Source: Leptospirales bacterium (lineage in GTDB: Bacteria; Spirochaetota; Leptospiria; Leptospirales; Leptonemataceae). Taken from it: a DNA stretch of 64,000 nucleotides. Of this stretch, positions 59,624 to 64,000 are shown one piece after another; the stretch's first letter is position 1, and each line of letters begins with the position of its first letter. Location of the stretch: NCBI GenBank assembly GCA_016788865.1, contig JAEUSB010000017.1:81128-145127 (forward strand), written 5' to 3'. The position numbers and the translations under genes are program-made. The notes beneath the pieces were generated by a model. The model did no database searches. It was given only the letters and a program-made list of their open reading frames with translations, and was not told where the DNA came from.

Positions 59624-62600
59624 ATGTCTGTCCCCAAGCGCTCTTCGTTTTACTTCTGCAATGATCTAGCCGTTCTTGCAGGCAAACTCGACGAGCATTT
59701 GCGACTAACGCGGCAAAATCGCGACCCACTCCTTCCTCTCACCATTCTGGTCCCAAACAGGAACGTTTCACGCTGGTTGCAAATGTACCTGGCGGAATCC
59801 CAGGGGCCAACCGGCGTTTCTGCCAACCTGCAGTTTCGATATCTCGAAGACGGACTCAAACACTACATAACTCTCCTGGATGCGCAAAAACGATCGGTTC
59901 GTATCGTGAGTCGGGACGAAACAGAACTCTTCCTGCTCGAGATTCTTCTGTCCGGAGAGGTCGCAGGTCACCTTGGAAGTTTCATTTCGAGCAGCACGCC
60001 GCGAAAGACACATCAATTAGCCTCCAGATTGGCGTCGCTCTTTCAAGAGTATGAATATCACCGCAATCAGTGGACTCTCGAATGGAATGCTGGCAAATTT
60101 AAGAAGGGCACAGAGTCGGAGCAGGGCCGCCTTTATGCCGCTGTCTGGTCCAAAATCAAGGAGAAGGATAAGCGTGCAACATCGCTAGCTGAATATGCGC
60201 AGAGCGTCTTTGCCGATCTGAATGCTGCTAAGGCTGGAGCGCTTCCGTCCGAAGAAATCTTTGTTTTTGGGGTTTCACAAATTTCAAGCCTGCACCAGAG
60301 CATATTGTTCTCCCTGAGTGATTGGTTGCCGGTCCGCTATTTTATGCTGGATTTAACAATGACAGGTGGTGGTGAAGAATGGCGCATAACGTCAAAACCT
60401 GCGTTTAAAGCGAGCAACGGGTTCCCCCATTCCTGGCTCGAACCGCAGCGCCATACACTCGCCAGTATGCAGGCAATGCGTAAGGCGACGCACGATTGGT
60501 ATTTCTTGCGCCATCAGCCAAACGGGCGGGCGGTGCTGCCATCTCTGCAACGGGCCATCCTGAAGCAGCCTGCTCGTAAGGAATCTTTCCTCCTGGCTTC
60601 CGAGCCGACGGTGCGAATCTTTGCCTGCCCCGGCCTGTTTCGAGAAGTGGAGACCGTTTATCAGAGTATCATGGCCGAGATGGCCAATGATCCAGATCTG
60701 ACGTTAACCGATATTGCGGTACTTGTCCCGGATATGGCGACGTATCGCCCTGTTCTTGAGTCTGTGTTTGAGCGGGAGGTAGACGCTGACGGTAGGTTGA
60801 AAGTACCCTTTAGCATTACGGACTTTAGCTCAAGCCAGACGAGCGTCTACGCCCAGGGTGTGGAGGCGTTGTTTGCGCTGCTTGAGGGCAATCTCGCACG
60901 CAGCGAAATGTTTCGCCTGTTTGGGAATCCATGTTTCCAGGAGCGACGTGGCGTGACAGGACAGGCCGTGGCGCAATGGCTCGAGCTTGCGGAATCACTT
61001 GGAATTCACGGCGGAACGGCCGGGCGGCATAGCTTCCGCGCGGGACTGAAAAGGCTCAGGCTGGGTTTTGTAATGCAAGATCGGTTTGATTCCAATGGGG
61101 ACGTGGTGTCGATGGCCGATCCGTTCGTAGACGAAGGGGCAGTTGGGATTTTTTCTGCGGTCGTTGGGGAACTTGAATCGGCCATTGAAACGGTAAGCAA
61201 GGCAGATCTGGCGTCGCTACCGGGATTGCTGAAAGGAGTGTTTGATCTGTTTCTTTCTGTCCCTGAAAGTCTGCCCCATGAAATGCGGGTGCGGGAGAAT
61301 CTGGCCGGCACAATGCTGCGGCTGGAAGAGTTTGCTTCAAAACGCATTGACTTCCACATCTTGCGCGAAATTATTCTAGAGGCCGTTCAGGGCCTTTCCG
61401 CCAGCAAGGGTGAGTACCTGGCCAATGGAGTAACGGTCTCTGCTCTACAACCCATGCGACCGATTCCGTTCAAGATCCTTTATGTCCTCGGGATGACGGA
61501 GGGAAAGTTTCCGGGGAGAGCAGCTGAGTCGGATATGGATCTGAGAAATCTTCATCCGCTTCCAACTGACGTGAGTCTTCCAGAGGCTAATCGACTTTTG
61601 CTCCTGGAGGCTATGATGTCGGCCCGGGAGAAGCTCATTCTAACGTACAATTGTCGAGATCTGCGCCGGGACGCAAAGTTTGAGATGGCTTCGTGCGTTC
61701 GAGAGGTAGTAGCTTTTGCTGAAGACTATGCTGGACCCATCCCCATTCACGTCATGCCCATCACTGCGTCTCGAACACGGATGCGAAGCGATGTTGTTCG
61801 CCTGGCACCAGCCGATCAAGCAATGTCACTGTTGTATACCGGAAGCGTCTCTGCGGAATTAACCCAGGAAATCGAACGGAGGCGGTCGCTGGCGTCGATC
61901 GCCCACTCAATGAGTAGTTCCACGGGGCACCGGATTCGGCGCATTTCTCTCAGGCAGCTCGCGGACTACCTTGCATATCCGCTCGATACCGTTATGCGCC
62001 AAATTGGAAACCTCTATGGAGATGAAGCGGAAGATTTAAGCTTGAAGGATCGGGAACCTGTGTTTGCAACCGGGCGAATCTTTTTTCGCATTGGGGTAGA
62101 GATTCTGCGCACATTCTTTGCCTCTGAAGATCGGAGTTTCCAGAAGTTAGAGCAGATTGCGATCAGTATCTACCGGAAACACGCAAGTCTCCTTCGCCTT
62201 CCATTGCCGGGATTCGGTGACGCCGATTTGTTTCCGCAACTGAGTCGCTGGTATGGGGCTCAGGAAAAATGGGCTTCTTTGCTAACTGGAAACCCGTTTG
62301 AACCGGCCCACGCCGCTTTCACGGTTTTCCCGCACGGTTTTCCCGAAGGTGTCGAGATAGTGGCGGACCTGGATTTGATGAGACAAAACCCTTTCAAAAG
62401 CGAATGCGTTGTTCCGGTACACAGCGTTCACAATCGGTCATTCCTTGCTCCATTTTTGTTTTACCAGTTATTGCAGTGCAGCGGCAAGGCGGCGAACTTT
62501 ACCGTGCATCAGATTCCGTACGGCAAGAGTCAGCCCTCCTACAGGGAAATGTTGATGCGGTCAGTATCGGATCCTGAAGAGTACCTCACCCAGGTGACGA

Positions 62601-62845
62601 GTGACTTTCTAGAGGCAGAGGATCAATTCATACCATTTGAACTTGTTGAGGAGATGAAACAAATGGACGTCCCTCCCGAAGAGTACAGCGCCCTTTTGCA
62701 AAGTCGCGTTGATGAGCCGGGACAGAAGCACCCGTGGCGTGAAGAGCTTGTGGCACTGGTAGCTCCCAGGATCGACCATAGTGCCCGGGCAAAAGTTCAG
62801 CAGCGCTTTGGAACCTTTCTTGAAATGGTAAGGGAAAAGAAGTGA
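59624..62845 (+). CDS. recC: Exodeoxyribonuclease V subunit gamma (RecC)
   Basis: A 1073-residue helicase-like subunit. RecC of RecBCD has inactive helicase motifs and recognises Chi. Visible blocks are PLTILVPNRNVSRWLQMYLA near the N-terminus, TDIAVLVPDMATYRPVLESV around residue 360, and the late FKILYVLGMTEGKFPGRAAE, SEANRLLLLEAMMSAREKLI-like region and the C-terminal nuclease-like fold. Length is close to that of RecC (about 1100). It overlaps recB by four bases (GTGA). Order recC-recB is normal; recD is not yet visible. Confidence 0.93.
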   Translation: MSVPKRSSFYFCNDLAVLAGKLDEHLRLTRQNRDPLLPLTILVPNRNVSRWLQMYLAESQGPTGVSANLQFRYLEDGLKHYITLLDAQKRSVRIVSRDETELFLLEILLSGEVAGHLGSFISSSTPRKTHQLASRLASLFQEYEYHRNQWTLEWNAGKFKKGTESEQGRLYAAVWSKIKEKDKRATSLAEYAQSVFADLNAAKAGALPSEEIFVFGVSQISSLHQSILFSLSDWLPVRYFMLDLTMTGGGEEWRITSKPAFKASNGFPHSWLEPQRHTLASMQAMRKATHDWYFLRHQPNGRAVLPSLQRAILKQPARKESFLLASEPTVRIFACPGLFREVETVYQSIMAEMANDPDLTLTDIAVLVPDMATYRPVLESVFEREVDADGRLKVPFSITDFSSSQTSVYAQGVEALFALLEGNLARSEMFRLFGNPCFQERRGVTGQAVAQWLELAESLGIHGGTAGRHSFRAGLKRLRLGFVMQDRFDSNGDVVSMADPFVDEGAVGIFSAVVGELESAIETVSKADLASLPGLLKGVFDLFLSVPESLPHEMRVRENLAGTMLRLEEFASKRIDFHILREIILEAVQGLSASKGEYLANGVTVSALQPMRPIPFKILYVLGMTEGKFPGRAAESDMDLRNLHPLPTDVSLPEANRLLLLEAMMSAREKLILTYNCRDLRRDAKFEMASCVREVVAFAEDYAGPIPIHVMPITASRTRMRSDVVRLAPADQAMSLLYTGSVSAELTQEIERRRSLASIAHSMSSSTGHRIRRISLRQLADYLAYPLDTVMRQIGNLYGDEAEDLSLKDREPVFATGRIFFRIGVEILRTFFASEDRSFQKLEQIAISIYRKHASLLRLPLPGFGDADLFPQLSRWYGAQEKWASLLTGNPFEPAHAAFTVFPHGFPEGVEIVADLDLMRQNPFKSECVVPVHSVHNRSFLAPFLFYQLLQCSGKAANFTVHQIPYGKSQPSYREMLMRSVSDPEEYLTQVTSDFLEAEDQFIPFELVEEMKQMDVPPEEYSALLQSRVDEPGQKHPWREELVALVAPRIDHSARAKVQQRFGTFLEMVREKK

Positions 62846-64000
62846 GCGCCCATCAAGTCGTAGAGGCTTCTGCGGGGACTGGTAAGACCTACTGGATTGA
62901 GCACGAAGTTATCAGACTCATTGAGACCGGTGTTTCTCTTTCCGGTATGTTGCTCGTAACATTTACAGAGAAAGCAACGGCAGAATTGCAGGCGCGAATC
63001 CGTAAACGAATCGCCAAATCTCTTTTGGCATCGGCGTCCGATCCGGTCAGACATCTGCGCTTCCTTCAGGCTGAGCGTGACCTCGATACGGCGTCCATTT
63101 TCACAATCCATGGCTTCTGCAATCAGACACTTGGAGACTTCGCGTTCGAGATGCGGGAGCATCTATCGGCAACACTTGTGAACGATGGAGAACTTCGCAA
63201 GATGCTACTTCCCGTTTTGATCCGCGAATGGCCGGCGCGATTCGGTGCGAATTTGCCGGATCTGCTTTACCTTTCCGGGTTTCCAAACGTAAATCGTGGC
63301 GATAACTCTAATATTTGGGAGAATAACGTTATTTCTCTCGCTTCAAGAATTGGCCCGCGTGATAGAATTCTCCCTGCCAATCCTGTAGAGCCGACAGCCG
63401 AGAATATTCAGAAGATATCAAGTTTGATGGAAACCTGCGCGGCACAACTGGGAGAGCTGCGTCCTGACCCCAGAAGTGAACCAATGATCCAACTATTCAA
63501 GACCCGCACTGGGGCAAATCTTCAATCCCGCAAAATAAAATTTCTTACTGCATTTGTCAGGGAGGTTAAGGCGGAGAGCGATGATTCGATGTTTCGTCGC
63601 AGCGTTCGCTTTTGTCTTCCATTTCTAAAAGACGGCTTAGACATAGAAATTCCGGGTGATGGTAAGCTTGAGAACTGGACCAGGCAATTGCAGCAGGTGT
63701 ATGATTTACTGTGCAGCATGCAGTACTACCTGACAGTGGTCACGGTCTCTGAACTTAAAGAAAAGATTCAGAGCCACAAACTGTCCAAAAATCTAAGAAG
63801 CTACGATGACATGCTGACGCAGCTGCACCATGCTGTGATGCAGCACGAATCGCTGCGGCAGAAACTCAGGGAAAAATACAAGGTCGCAATCGTGGACGAG
63901 TTCCAGGATACTGATTCCATTCAGTGGGAAATTTTTCAGAAGCTATTCCTTGAATCCCAGACCAATTCGCTCATCATCGTCGGGGATCCCAAGCAGGCAA
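62842..64000 (+). CDS. recB: Exodeoxyribonuclease V subunit beta (RecB), 5' part
   Basis: The first 386 codons of RecB; the gene continues past the window. It starts at GTG 62842, overlapping the recC stop (GTGA). Walker A is QVVEASAGTGKTYWIEHEV (about residues 5-23), followed by MLLVTFTEKATAELQARIRK (motif Ia), and the fragment ends at motif II, VAIVDEFQDTDSIQW, and then IIVGDPKQA (motif III). These are the SF1 helicase motifs of RecB. The nuclease domain is not in the window. Confidence 0.93.
   Translation, partial: MSAHQVVEASAGTGKTYWIEHEVIRLIETGVSLSGMLLVTFTEKATAELQARIRKRIAKSLLASASDPVRHLRFLQAERDLDTASIFTIHGFCNQTLGDFAFEMREHLSATLVNDGELRKMLLPVLIREWPARFGANLPDLLYLSGFPNVNRGDNSNIWENNVISLASRIGPRDRILPANPVEPTAENIQKISSLMETCAAQLGELRPDPRSEPMIQLFKTRTGANLQSRKIKFLTAFVREVKAESDDSMFRRSVRFCLPFLKDGLDIEIPGDGKLENWTRQLQQVYDLLCSMQYYLTVVTVSELKEKIQSHKLSKNLRSYDDMLTQLHHAVMQHESLRQKLREKYKVAIVDEFQDTDSIQWEIFQKLFLESQTNSLIIVGDPKQA

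Noticed and set aside
1..64000. Search for CRISPR arrays, tRNA and rRNA genes, insertion sequences and prophage genes
   Set aside because: No regularly spaced repeats, no tRNA T-loop with matching acceptor stem, no transposase or integrase were seen.

Overview
The window is a densely coding chromosomal segment (about 50% GC by eye, about 69 protein genes, no rRNA, tRNA, insertion sequence or CRISPR array that I can recognise) from a Gram-negative, flagellated, respiring bacterium. Evidence for this is a complex I operon, Kdo transferase and ADP-heptose epimerase genes (LPS), several lipoprotein signal peptides, an outer-membrane barrel candidate and FliS. The loose lipoboxes, HATPase/SpoIIE-type regulators and overall gene flavour suggest a spirochaete of the Leptospirales (Leptonema/Turneriella-like). 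That assignment is an inference from gene content, not from a marker gene.

Layout: 1-5909 is the 3' half of a nuo operon (nuoI fragment, nuoJKLMN). 5991-10779 is a SUF Fe-S assembly operon (sufB, sufC, sufD, a Rieske ferredoxin, sufS), followed by a HAD phosphatase and an alpha/beta hydrolase. 12320-15436 (minus) holds a GT-C-like membrane protein, a GT2 transferase and a secreted hydrolase. 15528-18999 (plus) has a GH31 alpha-glucosidase, a DUF374 acyltransferase and a small secreted protein. 19087-23701 (minus) is a compact five-gene operon: type III polyketide synthase, ICMT-type methyltransferase, acyl carrier protein, fatty acyl-AMP ligase and FAD oxidoreductase. It probably makes a methylated, oxidised phenolic or pyrone lipid, and is the clearest specialised-metabolism locus here. 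23753-26841 (minus) contains msrA, a J-domain/YqjE/YqjD-like trio and a lipid kinase.

26964-35897 is mixed: a HATPase-cNMP regulator, GtrA, a YgjP-like peptidase, DUF4159, a PMP3-like miniprotein, a polyferredoxin, a YidB-like protein, a methyltransferase, an ATP-binding regulator and two oxidoreductases. 36000-42425 has an AAA+ ATPase, an OsmC protein, an apparent structured RNA with intrinsic terminator, a HAD protein, waaA, a SpoIIE-type phosphatase and uppP. 42499-49756 carries an envelope protein pair, fliS with a partner, a secreted caspase-like protein and two lipoproteins. 49818-57528 has a VOC protein, an orphan ParA, a lipoprotein, a BI-1 family protein, a dehydrogenase, a zinc-ribbon GGDEF protein and a YihQ-like GH31 lipoprotein. 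57544-64000 has meaB, hldD and recC-recB, with recB running off the end.

The most interesting items are the candidate structured RNA at 37834-37985 (three-way junction plus mutually exclusive terminator and antiterminator-like pairings), the type III PKS operon with its own FAAL/ACP, and the YihQ-like glycosidase that keeps most sulfoquinovosidase signature residues but has Gln at the sulfonate-binding Arg position.
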